From Sinorhizobium arboris LMG 14919 (GTDB lineage: Bacteria > Pseudomonadota > Alphaproteobacteria > Rhizobiales > Rhizobiaceae): a stretch of 64,000 nt of DNA. The notes under the pieces were generated by a model, which was not told where the DNA came from, ran no database searches, and worked only from the letters and a program-made list of their open reading frames with translations. Within the stretch, counting starts at the first letter, position 1, and each line of letters opens with the position of its first letter. Below are positions 34,818 to 44,084 of the stretch, piece after piece. The position numbers and the translations under genes are program-made. The stretch covers positions 868,001 to 932,000 of the forward strand of contig NZ_ATYB01000008.1 in the NCBI RefSeq assembly GCF_000427465.1, read 5' to 3'.

Positions 34818-35900
34818 CTACCCCACTGCGCGCTCTTCCACCACCGCGTCGATGTCCGGCACGCTGAGTTCGCGGCGTGAGCGCTCCGTCTCGATCGCGA
34901 GATCGAGCACTTTCTGCAGGTCCGCGGCATGGCGGAAACTCGGCTCGACGCTTCGGCCGGCCTTCACCGCCTCGACGAAGCGCTGGTAGTTGGTGGGCAC
35001 GGCACCGGCATCGACGGTCCGCCAAACGGCCTTTTCGACATCGGCCCCCATGCAGGCGCGCAGGCTCGAACCGTCCGGCGTATGGATCACTTCCAGAGCG
35101 CCCCTGTCGCCATGCAGCCTGAGCCTCAGCTCGTTGAGATGGCCCGTCGCCCAGCGGCTAGCATGGATCACCGCCATCGCGCCGTTTTCGAACTCCGCAG
35201 TCATGGCGAAGCTGTCATTGGCGTCGAGGTCGTACTCGCCGATGCGGTTGCCGGGCGCCTTGTCGAAGGCTTTCAGGCGGGCGAAGACCCGTTCGACCGA
35301 GCTGTCGGCCCCGTAGCCGGCGAAGTCGAGGATGTGGATGCCGACATCGCCGAGAACGCCGTTCGAGCCGTGTTTCGTCGAAAGACGCCACAGCCATTTC
35401 GACTCGCTTGCCCAATCTCCCCAAGCCCTCGACACCAGCCAGCTCTGAAGATAGGAGGCCTCCAGATGCCGCACCCGGCCGATTTCGCCGGCAACCACCA
35501 GTTCGCGCGCCTTCTGCAGCGGCGCGACGTTGCGATAGGTGAGATTGACCATGGTGACGAGTCCGGCCCTCTCGGCAGCGGCCGCCATTTCTGCGGCCTT
35601 CTCGTAATTTTCCGCCAGCGGCTTTTCGCACAGTACATGCTTGCCGGCGGCAATGAGCGCCAGGGTGGTCGGGTGATGTGCCTTGTCGGGCGTCACGTTC
35701 GTCGCCGCGTCGAACTCTCCCCAGGCGATCGCCTCGTCGAGAGAGGTGAAGGTGTTCTCGATGCCGTGCGTGGCGGCAAAGGCCTTGGCACGGGACGGGT
35801 CCACGTCGACGGCGCCGACCATCTCGACGCCTTCGATCTCAGCAAAGGCTTTCGCATGGCTGTTGGCCATGCCGCCGGTTCCGAGAATAAGCAAACGCAT
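34818..35900 (-). CDS. thuB: ThuB: Gfo/Idh/MocA-family dehydrogenase of trehalose-type disaccharide use
   Basis: 360 residues from the ATG at 35900, which has AAGGG 7 nt upstream; an ATG at 35915 overlapping the thuA stop (ATGA) is the alternative. The N-terminal Rossmann fold starts LLILGTGGMANSHAKAFAE, and the conserved EKPLAENYEKA stretch carries the catalytic-region lysine of the family. The C-terminal alpha/beta domain includes DVGIHILDFAGYGA. In S. meliloti ThuA and ThuB convert trehalose, maltose and sucrose to 3-keto derivatives. It is the last gene of the thu operon here. Confidence 0.92.
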   Translation of the reverse strand: MRLLILGTGGMANSHAKAFAEIEGVEMVGAVDVDPSRAKAFAATHGIENTFTSLDEAIAWGEFDAATNVTPDKAHHPTTLALIAAGKHVLCEKPLAENYEKAAEMAAAAERAGLVTMVNLTYRNVAPLQKARELVVAGEIGRVRHLEASYLQSWLVSRAWGDWASESKWLWRLSTKHGSNGVLGDVGIHILDFAGYGADSSVERVFARLKAFDKAPGNRIGEYDLDANDSFAMTAEFENGAMAVIHASRWATGHLNELRLRLHGDRGALEVIHTPDGSSLRACMGADVEKAVWRTVDAGAVPTNYQRFVEAVKAGRSVEPSFRHAADLQKVLDLAIETERSRRELSVPDIDAVVEERAVG

Positions 35901-35911
35901 GGGATTTCCCT

Positions 35912-36703
35912 TCATCGATATCCGGCCTCGCCGGCCCGATGCAGTTTCGGGCCGCGCTCGACGATCGGCTCCAGTGCCTTCTCCACCGGGACGTTCGGCG
36001 CATCGTGGATCGCCTTGTACGTGCCCTGCGGGTTATACGCCCATTTCACCGCGTTCCGCAGCACCTTGTGTACGGTCGCGTCGTGATAGGTCGGGTAGGT
36101 TTCGTGGCCGGGGCGGAAGTAGAAGATGTTGCCCGCGCCGCGTCGCCAGGTCAGACCGGAACGGAAGACTTCACCGCCGGCAAACCAGGAGATGAACACC
36201 GTTTCCAGCGGTTCCGGCACCGAGAACTGCTCGCCGTACATCTCCTCGTTCTCGATGACGAAATTCTCGCCGAGCCCTTCGGCGATCGGGTGGCGCGGAT
36301 TGACCACCCAGACGCGCTCGCGCTCTCCCGCCTCGCGCCATTTGAGTGCGCAGGGCGTGCCCATCAGCCGCTTGAACACCTTGGAGAAGTGGCCTGAATG
36401 AAGGACGATGAGCCCCATGCCTTCCCATACGCGTTTGGCGACACGCTCGACGACGGCATCGTCGACGGCGCCATGATCCTTGTGGCCCCACCACAGGAGC
36501 ACGTCGGTCGAGGCGAGCCGCGCCTCGCTCAACCCGTGTTCCGGCTCCTGCAATGTCGCCGTCGTCGCATCGATCCCCGGGTCGGAATTGAGTGCGGCCG
36601 CGATGGTGTTGTGCATGCCGTCCGGATAGATCTCCCGAACCACCGCATTCGTCTGCTCGTGGATGTTCTCACCCCACACGATGGCATTGATAGACAAGGT
36701 CAT
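35912..36703 (-). CDS. thuA: ThuA: trehalose utilization protein
   Basis: 263 residues from the ATG at 36703 (GAGGAGA upstream). The sequence [20 protein letters not shown] and the GATase1-like core ([60 protein letters not shown]) define the ThuA family. It acts with ThuB in the keto-sugar route of disaccharide catabolism. It is separated from thuK by 317 bp, unusually wide for the operon, with a strong stem-loop between. Confidence 0.93.
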   Translation of the reverse strand: MTLSINAIVWGENIHEQTNAVVREIYPDGMHNTIAAALNSDPGIDATTATLQEPEHGLSEARLASTDVLLWWGHKDHGAVDDAVVERVAKRVWEGMGLIVLHSGHFSKVFKRLMGTPCALKWREAGERERVWVVNPRHPIAEGLGENFVIENEEMYGEQFSVPEPLETVFISWFAGGEVFRSGLTWRRGAGNIFYFRPGHETYPTYHDATVHKVLRNAVKWAYNPQGTYKAIHDAPNVPVEKALEPIVERGPKLHRAGEAGYR

Positions 36704-36869
36704 TCTCCTCGTTGTTGGGGCACCCGCTGCCGGATGCCAACTGTCCGTGACTTGAAGTGTGGGCGCCGGGTGGGGCCGGGAAACCATGCGAGGTCCCGCC
36801 CTTTCCTGCCCTAACGTTTTAGACTTTGGAATGATCCGAGATCGCGGATCAGACCTCGTTCGAAGCTTT

Positions 36870-36902
36870 CCGCGGGCCGGATGAAATCCGTGCGGCCCGC
36901 GG
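36870..36902 (-). terminator. stem-loop in the thuK-thuA gap
   Basis: CCGCGGGCC (36870-36878) pairs with GGCCCGCGG (36894-36902), with an inner GGAT/ATCC stem. It lies in a 317-bp gap that otherwise shows only a small GATCCG/CGGATC hairpin (about 36834-36851) and no gene. It could attenuate transcription from the transporter genes into thuAB, or end one transcript before a separate thuA promoter. Confidence 0.5.
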
Positions 36903-37020
36903 GAATTCACCTGGCTCCAATCTGAAGCGTGCTGCATCCGGCCGAATTCTTACGATGGGCTTTAGGTCATTTTTTGTGCATGCCACCCAAAAACCTCTGC
37001 GCTCGCCTGGGCGACATGCA

Positions 37021-38049
37021 TCAGGCCGCACCCCGCATTTCCATCCGCCCGAGCGCCCGGCCGCCAGCATCGAAACGGTGAACCTGGCCGGCAGCCGGCG
37101 ATATCCTGATCGCCTGTCCGGGCTGATGCCTGGCAATGCCGCTCTCGCGGACGATCACCGGCTCGCCGGTTCCGATGTCGAGATAAATATAGCTGTCGGA
37201 ACCGAGCATCTCCGAGTGGATGACGGTCCCACTCCACTCACCGCCTTGTTCATCGATCTCCAGGTGTTCCGCGCGGATGCCGATCGTGGCGGCCTTGTAT
37301 GGCTCCGCAACGGCGCCGGAAAGGAAATTCATCTTCGGCGAACCGATGAAGCCGGCGACGAAGACCGAATTCGGCGTCTCGTAAAGCTCCAGCGGCGTGC
37401 CTATCTGCTCGACGAGACCGTCCCTGAGGACGCAGATCCGGTCGGCAAGCGTCATCGCCTCGACCTGATCGTGGGTCACATAGATCATCGTCGTCTTGTG
37501 CATGCTGCGATGAAGCTTGGCGATTTCGAGGCGGGTGGCGACACGCAGCGCCGCATCGAGGTTCGAAAGCGGCTCGTCGAACAGAAAAACCTTCGGATCG
37601 CGAACGATCGCCCGGCCGATCGCCACGCGCTGGCGCTGCCCGCCCGAGAGCTGCCGCGGCAGACGTTCGAGATATGGCGTGAGCTGCAGCATTTCCGCCG
37701 CCGCCTCGACCCGGTTCCGGCACTGTTGCTTGTCTTTGCCTGCAAGCTTCATACCGAAGGCCATATTCTCGTAGACGGTCATGTGCGGATAGAGCGCATA
37801 GGACTGAAAGACCATGGCGATCCCGCGGCGCGACGGCGTCAGCTGGTTGACGATCTGGCCGTCGAAGGCAAGCGTTCCCGAGGTGATTTCCTCCAGCCCT
37901 GCGATCAGTCTCAGGAGGGTGGACTTGCCGCAGCCGGAAGGGCCGACGAAGACCATGAACTCGCCCGCCTTGATGTCCATGCTGACGCCCTTGATGACTT
38001 CGAAGGCGCCGAAAGACTTGCGGATATCCCGCAACTGAAGCTCTGCCAT
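37021..38049 (-). CDS. thuK: ThuK: ABC transporter ATPase for trehalose/maltose/sucrose
   Basis: 342 residues, MalK/UgpC type. Walker A GPSGCGKSTLLRL, Q-loop, signature LSGGQRQRVAIGRAIV, Walker B VFLFDEPLSNLD and switch His in YVTHDQVEAMTLADRI are all intact. A C-terminal TOBE regulatory domain (about 235-335: IGIRAEHLEIDEQGGEWSGT, SDSYIYLDIGTGEPVIVRE) follows. It energises uptake through ThuF/ThuG and starts 15 bp after thuG. Confidence 0.93.
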   Translation of the reverse strand: MAELQLRDIRKSFGAFEVIKGVSMDIKAGEFMVFVGPSGCGKSTLLRLIAGLEEITSGTLAFDGQIVNQLTPSRRGIAMVFQSYALYPHMTVYENMAFGMKLAGKDKQQCRNRVEAAAEMLQLTPYLERLPRQLSGGQRQRVAIGRAIVRDPKVFLFDEPLSNLDAALRVATRLEIAKLHRSMHKTTMIYVTHDQVEAMTLADRICVLRDGLVEQIGTPLELYETPNSVFVAGFIGSPKMNFLSGAVAEPYKAATIGIRAEHLEIDEQGGEWSGTVIHSEMLGSDSYIYLDIGTGEPVIVRESGIARHQPGQAIRISPAAGQVHRFDAGGRALGRMEMRGAA

Positions 38050-38064
38050 TTTTGGTCTCCCACG

Positions 38065-38895
38065 TTAACCCTTGACGCCGCCGGCGGTGAGGCCGGAAAT
38101 GATCCGCCGCTGAAAGATGAGCACGAGCACCACGAGAGGCACGGTGACGATCACGGACGCCGCCATGATGTTGCCCCAGGGAATCTCGAACTGGCTCCCC
38201 CCCGTAAGCAGGGCGATCGCGACCGGCACGGTGCGCTGCGTGTTCGACGACGTGAATGTCAGCGCGAAGAGGAACTCGTTCCAGGCCGCAATGAAGGCGA
38301 GGAGGCCGGTGGTCACCAGTGCCGGCCACATCAGCGGCATGAACACACGGGTGATCACCACCCAGGGAGAGGCGCCGTCAACGATCGCAGCCTCTTCGAT
38401 CTCGATCGGCAGATCCCGCATGAAGGTGGTCAGTACCCACACGGTGAACGGCAGCGTAAAGATCATATAGGAAAAGATGAGCGCCAATGGCGTGTTGAAT
38501 ATCCCGACGAAGCGGATGAGCTCGAAGAGACCTGCCAGAACGGCGATCTGCGGGAACATCGAAACCGACAGGATGGTCAGCAGAAGCAGCCCCCGGCCGC
38601 GGAAACGCACGCGGGCGAGCGCATAGGCGGCAGTAACGGCAAGAAGCAGCGATATGGCGACCACCAGCGTGGCGACGAGGAGCGAATTGCCGAGGTTGCG
38701 CACGAATGTTCCATGCGAAAAGATGTCGGCATAATTGGTGAGCGAAAAGTCGGTCGGCCAGTAGTCGACGCGGAACAGCGCCGTCCCGGACTTCAAGCTC
38801 GTCAGGATCGCATAATAAAAGGGGAAGACGGCGATGACGATGATGACGGCCACGAGGGCGTAGAACGCGGTCCGCTTGGCGAATGTGGCAACCAT
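38065..38895 (-). CDS. thuG: ThuG: ABC transporter permease
   Basis: 276 residues, MalG type, with six membrane helices and the EAA loop EIEEAAIVDGASPWVVITRV that docks on the ATPase. I chose the ATG at 38895, which overlaps the thuF stop (TGATG), over an in-frame candidate 39 bp upstream inside thuF. The C-terminus RRIISGLTAGGVKG is typical of MalG-like permeases. Confidence 0.92.
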   Translation of the reverse strand: MVATFAKRTAFYALVAVIIVIAVFPFYYAILTSLKSGTALFRVDYWPTDFSLTNYADIFSHGTFVRNLGNSLLVATLVVAISLLLAVTAAYALARVRFRGRGLLLLTILSVSMFPQIAVLAGLFELIRFVGIFNTPLALIFSYMIFTLPFTVWVLTTFMRDLPIEIEEAAIVDGASPWVVITRVFMPLMWPALVTTGLLAFIAAWNEFLFALTFTSSNTQRTVPVAIALLTGGSQFEIPWGNIMAASVIVTVPLVVLVLIFQRRIISGLTAGGVKG

Positions 38896-39881
38896 CAGCG
38901 TTCTCCTCCGCTCAGGTTGAGGCGCCCGAGCCACATGTAGAGGATCGTGACCGTCGCGATGATCAGGAACAGCATGGTCGAAGCCGCCGCGCCATAGGCG
39001 AACTTGTCGAAATCGAAAAGGTTTTCGCGCGCCATGACCGACATGGTCTTCGTTTGCGCGTTGTTGGGCGTCAGCACGTAGATGAGGTCGAAAATGCGCA
39101 GCGCGTCGAGCATGCGGAAGATGACCGCGACCATCAGCGCCGGCCGGATCAGCGGCAAGGTGACCCGCCAGAAGACGCGTACCGGGTGGACTCCGTCGAT
39201 TCTGGCTGCTTCATAAATATCGCCCGGCACCATTTGCAGACCGGCGAGGATCAGCAGCGCCATGAAGGGCGTCGTCTTCCAGACGTCCACGATCAGAACA
39301 GCGGTCATGGCGGTGTCGGGGCTGGCGGTCCAGGCGATCTTTTCGCCGATCAGGCCGAGGCCGAGCAGCATGTCGTTGAGGATGCCGAATTGATCGTTGA
39401 GCATCCATGCCCACATTTTCGCGGAGACGATGGTCGGGATCGCCCAGGGGATCAGGATGGCGGCACGCACAAGTCCGCGCCCGGGAAACTGCGCGTTGAG
39501 TACCAAGGCGACGATGAGGCCCAGCGCCGTTTCGATGCTGACGGAAAGAACCGTGAATTTGAGCGTGTTCCAGACTGCATTCCACCAGGCGGGGTCCGCA
39601 AGCAGGCCCCGGTAAATGGTGCGTCCGCTCTTCAGGGTGATCCATGAGAGATAGTTGGAGAAGCCGACGAATTCGGCGCCCGACAGATCGGTCAGCGTGG
39701 CGTTGGTGAAACTGAAATAGATGGTCCTGATGAGCGGCCAGCCGGCGACGAGCGCCAGGACGAGGAAGGTGGGCGCGAGAAAAAGCCAGGCCGAACGAAC
39801 CCGTTGCGCCTGCAGGTCCGAGCCTATCCTGCCGCCATGCGCGAGCGCAGCCGGCCGATCTGCGAGGGAAAGATCAGTCAT
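38895..39881 (-). CDS. thuF: ThuF: ABC transporter permease
   Basis: 328 residues, MalF type. Six helices follow a cytoplasmic N-terminus (LQAQRVRSAWLFLAPTFLVL), and the EAA loop is DIYEAARIDGVHPVRVFWRV. It pairs with ThuG. An 88-bp gap with a strong stem-loop separates it from thuE, consistent with lower expression of the membrane parts than of the binding protein. Confidence 0.92.
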   Translation of the reverse strand: MTDLSLADRPAALAHGGRIGSDLQAQRVRSAWLFLAPTFLVLALVAGWPLIRTIYFSFTNATLTDLSGAEFVGFSNYLSWITLKSGRTIYRGLLADPAWWNAVWNTLKFTVLSVSIETALGLIVALVLNAQFPGRGLVRAAILIPWAIPTIVSAKMWAWMLNDQFGILNDMLLGLGLIGEKIAWTASPDTAMTAVLIVDVWKTTPFMALLILAGLQMVPGDIYEAARIDGVHPVRVFWRVTLPLIRPALMVAVIFRMLDALRIFDLIYVLTPNNAQTKTMSVMARENLFDFDKFAYGAAASTMLFLIIATVTILYMWLGRLNLSGGER

Positions 39882-39929
39882 GACGTGAGCCTACCGGTTG
39901 GCGCGGATTCGCCCGTGCCGTTTGATCCT

Positions 39930-39959
39930 GACCCGGACGGCAGAGCTGCCATCCGGGTC
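39930..39959 (-). other. intercistronic stem-loop between thuE and thuF
   Basis: GACCCGGACGGCAG (39930-39943) and CTGCCATCCGGGTC (39946-39959) pair with one mismatch around an AG loop. It probably stabilises the 3' end of thuE mRNA or partly terminates transcription, as is common after ABC binding-protein genes. Confidence 0.6.
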
Positions 39960-39969
39960 TCGCAACTTC

Positions 39970-41241
39970 CTACCAGGCGTCGCCCTTGAGTTCGGTCAGC
40001 TCGACTTCGAGAAGCTCGAGGTTCTCCGCGGCCGTACCGTTGCCCGAGAGGGTGTTGTGCACGGCGCTCCAGAACTTGGAGGACACTTCGTTGTACTTCA
40101 CCTTTGCCACGGCCGAGGGGCGCGGCACGGCGCTCTGGAAGATCGGCTTCCAATGCGGCATGAACGGCTGGGCGGCCGCGATGTCGGGGTCGTCGTACAG
40201 CGCCGCAATCGTCGGCAGGTTCGAAAGCTCGATCGCGCGCACCTTCTGGGTCTCGGGCGAACCCAGGAACTTGACGAAGGCGATCGCAGCCTCCTGCTCG
40301 TCGGAATATTTCGAAACCGCGAGGTTCCATCCGCCGAGTGTCGAAGACGGCTGGTCGCCGTCGGTTGCAGCCGGAAGCGGGGCGACCTCGAACTTCCCCT
40401 TGACGGCACTGTCGTCGCCGTTGCCGAGTGCGTAGGCATAGGGCCAGTTGCGCATGAAGACGGCGTTGCCGGTCTGCCAGACGCCGCGCGATTCCTCCTC
40501 CTGATAGGCAAGCACGCCCTTGGGCGCGATCGTGCCGATCCATTCCTTGACCCGCTCGACGGCCGCTGCAGCCTTTTCGTTGTTGACGGAGATCGTGCCG
40601 TCGGGTTCGACGATCTGGCCGCCGCCCGAGGACTTGATCCACTCGAGCGCATTGCAGGTGAGCCCCTCATAGGCATTGCCCTGGAAGACGAAGCCCCAGA
40701 TATCGGCATTGCCGGCGGCACGTTCCTTGTCCTGAATGTCCTTGGCGGTCGCCGCCAGTTCATCCCAGGTCCTGGGTGGCGACTTGCCGTGTTTGTCGAG
40801 CAGGTCCTTCCGGTAATAAAGCGCCGGGGCGTCCGTATAGAAGGGCAGAGCGACCAGTTTGCCGTTGACGGTCTGCGACTGGATGATCGAGGGGAAATGA
40901 GCGCCGACCACGTCCTTCGTCGCCTCGGTCAGGTCGACGAACTGCTCGGCGAGCTGCGGAGCCCAGATGACGTCCGTCTGGTAGACGTCGACATCCTTGT
41001 TGCCGGCGGCGAGCCAGAGTCGGTACTGGCTGAACTGCTCGCTGCTCGAAGCCGGCATCGTCACCAGATTGACCTTGTGCCCCGTCTCCTTCTCGAACTT
41101 GGCGATCTGTTCCCGCAGAAAGCTCAGATTCTTGCCGGTCGAATTGGCCGCCATAGACAATTCGGCGGCCTCAGCAAGGTCGACTGCACCGACGATCGCG
41201 GCGCAGGAAATCAGCGTCCTTACAAAAGGCTTCACGTTCAT
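39970..41241 (-). CDS. thuE: ThuE: periplasmic sugar-binding protein
   Basis: 423 residues, MalE-like family 1 binding protein. The signal peptide (NVKPFVRTLISCAAIVGAVDLAEA, cleavage near residue 25) is followed by LSMAANSTGKNLSFLREQIA and the family signature region KDVDVYQTDVIWAPQLAEQF. The C-terminal half has LGGWNLAVSKYSDEQEAAIA. I chose the ATG at 41241 because GGAGGG lies 5 nt upstream and it begins the signal peptide. It is the first gene of thuEFGKAB and should bind trehalose, maltose or sucrose, by analogy with S. meliloti. Confidence 0.92.
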   Translation of the reverse strand: MNVKPFVRTLISCAAIVGAVDLAEAAELSMAANSTGKNLSFLREQIAKFEKETGHKVNLVTMPASSSEQFSQYRLWLAAGNKDVDVYQTDVIWAPQLAEQFVDLTEATKDVVGAHFPSIIQSQTVNGKLVALPFYTDAPALYYRKDLLDKHGKSPPRTWDELAATAKDIQDKERAAGNADIWGFVFQGNAYEGLTCNALEWIKSSGGGQIVEPDGTISVNNEKAAAAVERVKEWIGTIAPKGVLAYQEEESRGVWQTGNAVFMRNWPYAYALGNGDDSAVKGKFEVAPLPAATDGDQPSSTLGGWNLAVSKYSDEQEAAIAFVKFLGSPETQKVRAIELSNLPTIAALYDDPDIAAAQPFMPHWKPIFQSAVPRPSAVAKVKYNEVSSKFWSAVHNTLSGNGTAAENLELLEVELTELKGDAW

Positions 41242-41289
41242 TGGTCCCTCCAAAATTCCCCCCGGTCCCGTTGGCTCCTCAGCAATTCG

Positions 41290-41497
41290 AAAACGGTTTG
41301 GGTGCGCAGAAGCTGTCAGAAGGCTCATCTGCTGTCAAGCAGAGGTTGCACCGGAAGCAGCCGCCATGGTCATCTCAGATTTTCCGTTGTATATTCCGAG
41401 CGTTAAGCTAGACGCGCTTCGCGTGGCTCCACAGCCCGGCCCGACGGTCAACCGGTTGCGGGAAAATTCGTCCACAGGAATTTAAAACGATTTGGAT
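41290..41497. promoter_or_regulatory. two candidate ThuR operators in the thuE-thuR gap
   Basis: AAAACGGTTTGGGT (41290-41303) lies 49 bp before the thuE start, and AAAACGATTTGGAT (41484-41497) lies toward thuR. They match at 12 of 14 positions, have the same orientation and are 194 bp apart. AAACGrTTT is the type of short palindrome bound by LacI-family repressors, and two sites would allow looping across the 452-bp gap. No gene is visible in the gap. Confidence 0.5.
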
Positions 41498-41693
41498 CGC
41501 GCCCGGATAGCTTTCCCGATCAAGTCCCGGCGGTGTGCGCGACGCAAAGGCATGGATTGTGACTGCCGGCGAACCGGGTATAGTCCGGCGCGAATGTCTG
41601 CAGCGCCGAGCGCATGCAGCATTTCGAATTGCTGCGTGACTTTTTCGGGAAACGATACCCGGACAACACGCAGAAGGGGCGCAGGGAAAAACA

Positions 41694-42710
41694 GTGAAGC
41701 TCAAGGAATTCGCCCAACAGTTGGGGCTCTCTCCAACAACGGTCAGCCGTGCTTTGAGCGGCTATCCGGAGGTCAGCGAGAAGACCCGCAAGCGCGTTGC
41801 CGAGGAGGCCGTGCGCCTCGGTTACCGGCCGAACATCAACGCCGTGCGCCTCGTCACCGGCCGCGCAGGCGCGATCGGCGTCGTTATGGGCCGCAACGAA
41901 TTTCAGTTCTCGGAATTCATGAGCGGCATGGCCGAACGGCTGGACAGCGAGGATATCGACATTCTCGTGAGCCCGGTTGCCGACCAGGACATGAAAGCCG
42001 AGATCCAGCTCTATAGCCGCCTGGCGACGAGCGGGCGGGTCGACGCCGTGATCATCCATTCGCCTAAGCCGAACGACGAGCGCATCCTGCTGCTCCACAA
42101 GCTCGGTATTCCCTTCCTGGTCCACGGACGCTCCGAGACCGACGTGCCGCACGCCTGGCTCGACATCGACAACGAAGGCGCGATTCGTCGCGCCACCTCG
42201 CATCTTCTCGATCTCGGCCATAGGCGGATCGCACTCATCAACGGCCGCGACGGCCTCACTTTCACGCTCCACCGCGACAAGGGCTATCGCGAGGCGCTGG
42301 AGCATCGCGGGCTGCCTTTCGATCCGCGCCTCGTCACGCATGGCCAGTTCACCGACGAGATCGGCTTTCGCTCGGCCCGTTCCTTCCTCGAACAGTCCCC
42401 TCGCCCGACTGCTTTCGTCGCGGGCTCGATGATGACGGCGCTCGGCGTCTATCGCGCCGTGCGCTCGCTGGGCCTTGTCGTCGGGCAGGACATATCCGTC
42501 ATCGCCCATGACGATGTCTTCCCCTATCTCACGGCCGACAATATGGTCCCATCCCTCTCCACGAGCCGCTCGTCGCTGCGCGCCGCCGGCGCGCGTTCGG
42601 CCGACCTTACCCTGCAGCTGCTGACCGGACGGCCCGCCACGGAGATTCACGAGCTCTGGCCGGTCGAGCTGATCCTGCGCGAGTCGACAGGTCCGGCGCC
42701 GGAGGCTTGA
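41694..42710 (+). CDS. thuR: ThuR: LacI-family repressor of the thu operon
   Basis: 338 residues from a GTG with AGGG 8 nt upstream. The LacI helix-turn-helix and hinge run MKLKEFAQQLGLSPTTVSRA then LSGYPEVSEKTRKRVAEEAV; the periplasmic-binding-protein-like effector domain follows (about 60-335) with HLLDLGHRRIALINGRDGLT and VVGQDISVIAHDDVFPYLTA. It is divergent from thuE, as in S. meliloti, where it regulates the operon in response to trehalose and sucrose. Its stop lies 21 bp from the convergent GntR gene. Confidence 0.9.
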   Translation: MKLKEFAQQLGLSPTTVSRALSGYPEVSEKTRKRVAEEAVRLGYRPNINAVRLVTGRAGAIGVVMGRNEFQFSEFMSGMAERLDSEDIDILVSPVADQDMKAEIQLYSRLATSGRVDAVIIHSPKPNDERILLLHKLGIPFLVHGRSETDVPHAWLDIDNEGAIRRATSHLLDLGHRRIALINGRDGLTFTLHRDKGYREALEHRGLPFDPRLVTHGQFTDEIGFRSARSFLEQSPRPTAFVAGSMMTALGVYRAVRSLGLVVGQDISVIAHDDVFPYLTADNMVPSLSTSRSSLRAAGARSADLTLQLLTGRPATEIHELWPVELILRESTGPAPEA

Positions 42711-42731
42711 CCATCCTTCTCTGGCGGGGCT

Positions 42732-43391
42732 CTACTCGCGTCCCTTCAAGCGGAACAGCAGGTCCTCGTGCACAGCCTTGAGGTGGAAGACCAGGAAACC
42801 CGCCGCCTCTTCGAAAGCGCCTGCGCGGCAGAGGCGGATCAGCTCGGCATGCTCTTCCATCGCCCGGGTCATCGCTGCGACGCTTGAGAGCTGAACGCGC
42901 GTGTAGCGGTCGCTCGTCTGCAGCAGCGAGGCGACGATCTGCTGCGTCCGGGGCATGTCGGCGCGCCGGTAGAGCGCCATGTGCAGTTCGGCATTGAGCT
43001 GGCCGTAGGAGTCGATTTCTCCTGCGGCCGTCGCCTTGAGGAACCGGTTTTGAACCTCCTCCACCCGTGCGAAATCATCGCCGTCGAGAAGCGGCGCCGA
43101 CTTGCGGAAGAGGCGCGGCTCCAGAAGCGCACGCAGCTCGAACACGTCGTCGATCTCGGCCAGCGACAGTTCGGAGACGATCGCCCCCTTCTGCGGCACA
43201 ATCCTGACCAGGCCTTCGGCCTCGAGCTGGAACAGGACCTCACGCACCGGAATGCGGCTGACGCCATAGGTTTCGGCCAGCGCATCCTGCCGCAATTGAC
43301 TGCCGGCCGGATAGCGGCCGGAGAGAATCGCCTGCCGGATTTCCTCGATGAGTGCCCCGGAGAGGGTGCGATGCTTCAGATGTGAGACCAT
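42732..43391 (-). CDS. GntR-family (FCD) transcriptional regulator
   Basis: 219 residues. The winged helix-turn-helix reads LIEEIRQAILSGRYPAGSQL, RQDALAETYGVSRIPVREVL, FQLEAEGLVRIVPQKGAIVS. The all-helical FCD effector domain (about 80-210) has ELRALLEPRLFRKSAP and ELHMALYRRADMP with metal- or acid-binding type residues. FCD regulators respond to organic acids. It is divergent from a TRAP operon across an 87-bp gap with an AT-rich palindrome, and so presumably controls that operon. Confidence 0.9.
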   Translation of the reverse strand: MVSHLKHRTLSGALIEEIRQAILSGRYPAGSQLRQDALAETYGVSRIPVREVLFQLEAEGLVRIVPQKGAIVSELSLAEIDDVFELRALLEPRLFRKSAPLLDGDDFARVEEVQNRFLKATAAGEIDSYGQLNAELHMALYRRADMPRTQQIVASLLQTSDRYTRVQLSSVAAMTRAMEEHAELIRLCRAGAFEEAAGFLVFHLKAVHEDLLFRLKGRE

Positions 43392-43440
43392 GGAGGCTTG
43401 CTACAGGAAGACCGTTTAAAAGCATATTGACTCGCAGAAT

Positions 43441-43460
43441 GTATAAAATCTACTTTATAC
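43441..43460. promoter_or_regulatory. palindromic operator candidate between the GntR and TRAP genes
   Basis: GTATAAAATCTACTTTATAC has 7-bp inverted arms (GTATAAA / TTTATAC). It is centred in the divergent promoter region with TTGACT about 17 bp upstream, so the arms overlap a plausible -10 box. FCD-type GntR proteins usually bind short palindromes of this kind. Confidence 0.55.
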
Positions 43461-43478
43461 GCAAATAAGGGAACGGTC

Positions 43479-44084
43479 ATGAAGCATTCAGCCGCGCCGC
43501 CGCTTTTTGCGCGCGCCATCCTCGCACTCTCCGAAGCCTTGCTCGCGCTGGAAAAATTGGTTGTTGCCGGATTGATGTGCGTGCTCCTCGCGCTCATCCT
43601 CCTCAACGTCGTCACCCGATACGGCGGGCATCCGCTTTACTGGGTCGATGAATCGGCGGTCTACGCCATGGTGTGGCTCGCCTTCGTCGGAGGCTCGGCG
43701 CTGACGCGCCTCAGGCTCGATTTTGCCGTGACGCTGCTGACGGATTATCTGCCGCCTGCGGCGGCGCGCTGGATGCGCGCCGTTTCGACGCTGCTCGTCC
43801 TCCTGTTCGCACTTGCGCTTGCGGCATTCTGCTGGATGTGGATGGACCCCGCCGGCATCATCCGGGCCGGCTTCGACGCGAAGGCCTTCGCGGCCGAGAG
43901 CTTCAACTTTCTCTATACCGAGCGCAGCCAGACGCTGAATTGGCCGATCTGGGCGATCAGCCTCGTTATTCCCCTCTTCGCCGTGACCATGACCGTTCAT
44001 TGCGCCGCCAATCTCGTCGAAGACCTGGGTCTGTCGCCTCAGCGTGAGCGGCGCGAACTTTCGAGCGCCGAGGGAGTGAACTGA
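43479..44084 (+). CDS. TRAP transporter small permease (DctQ-type)
   Basis: 201 residues, four membrane helices: ALLALEKLVVAGLMCVLLAL, the second with SAVYAMVWLAFVGGSALTR, and two more toward the C-terminus (LNWPIWAISLVIPLFAVTMT). The motif NVVTRYGGHPLYWVDESAVY is the DctQ signature. AAGGGAACGG precedes the ATG, and the stop overlaps the next start (TGATG). Confidence 0.92.
   Translation: MKHSAAPPLFARAILALSEALLALEKLVVAGLMCVLLALILLNVVTRYGGHPLYWVDESAVYAMVWLAFVGGSALTRLRLDFAVTLLTDYLPPAAARWMRAVSTLLVLLFALALAAFCWMWMDPAGIIRAGFDAKAFAAESFNFLYTERSQTLNWPIWAISLVIPLFAVTMTVHCAANLVEDLGLSPQRERRELSSAEGVN

Noticed and set aside
36955..38940. A 661-codon plus-strand frame across thuK and thuG
   Set aside because: It is antisense to two complete ABC transporter genes with all motifs intact and has charge-rich composition typical of a shadow frame.
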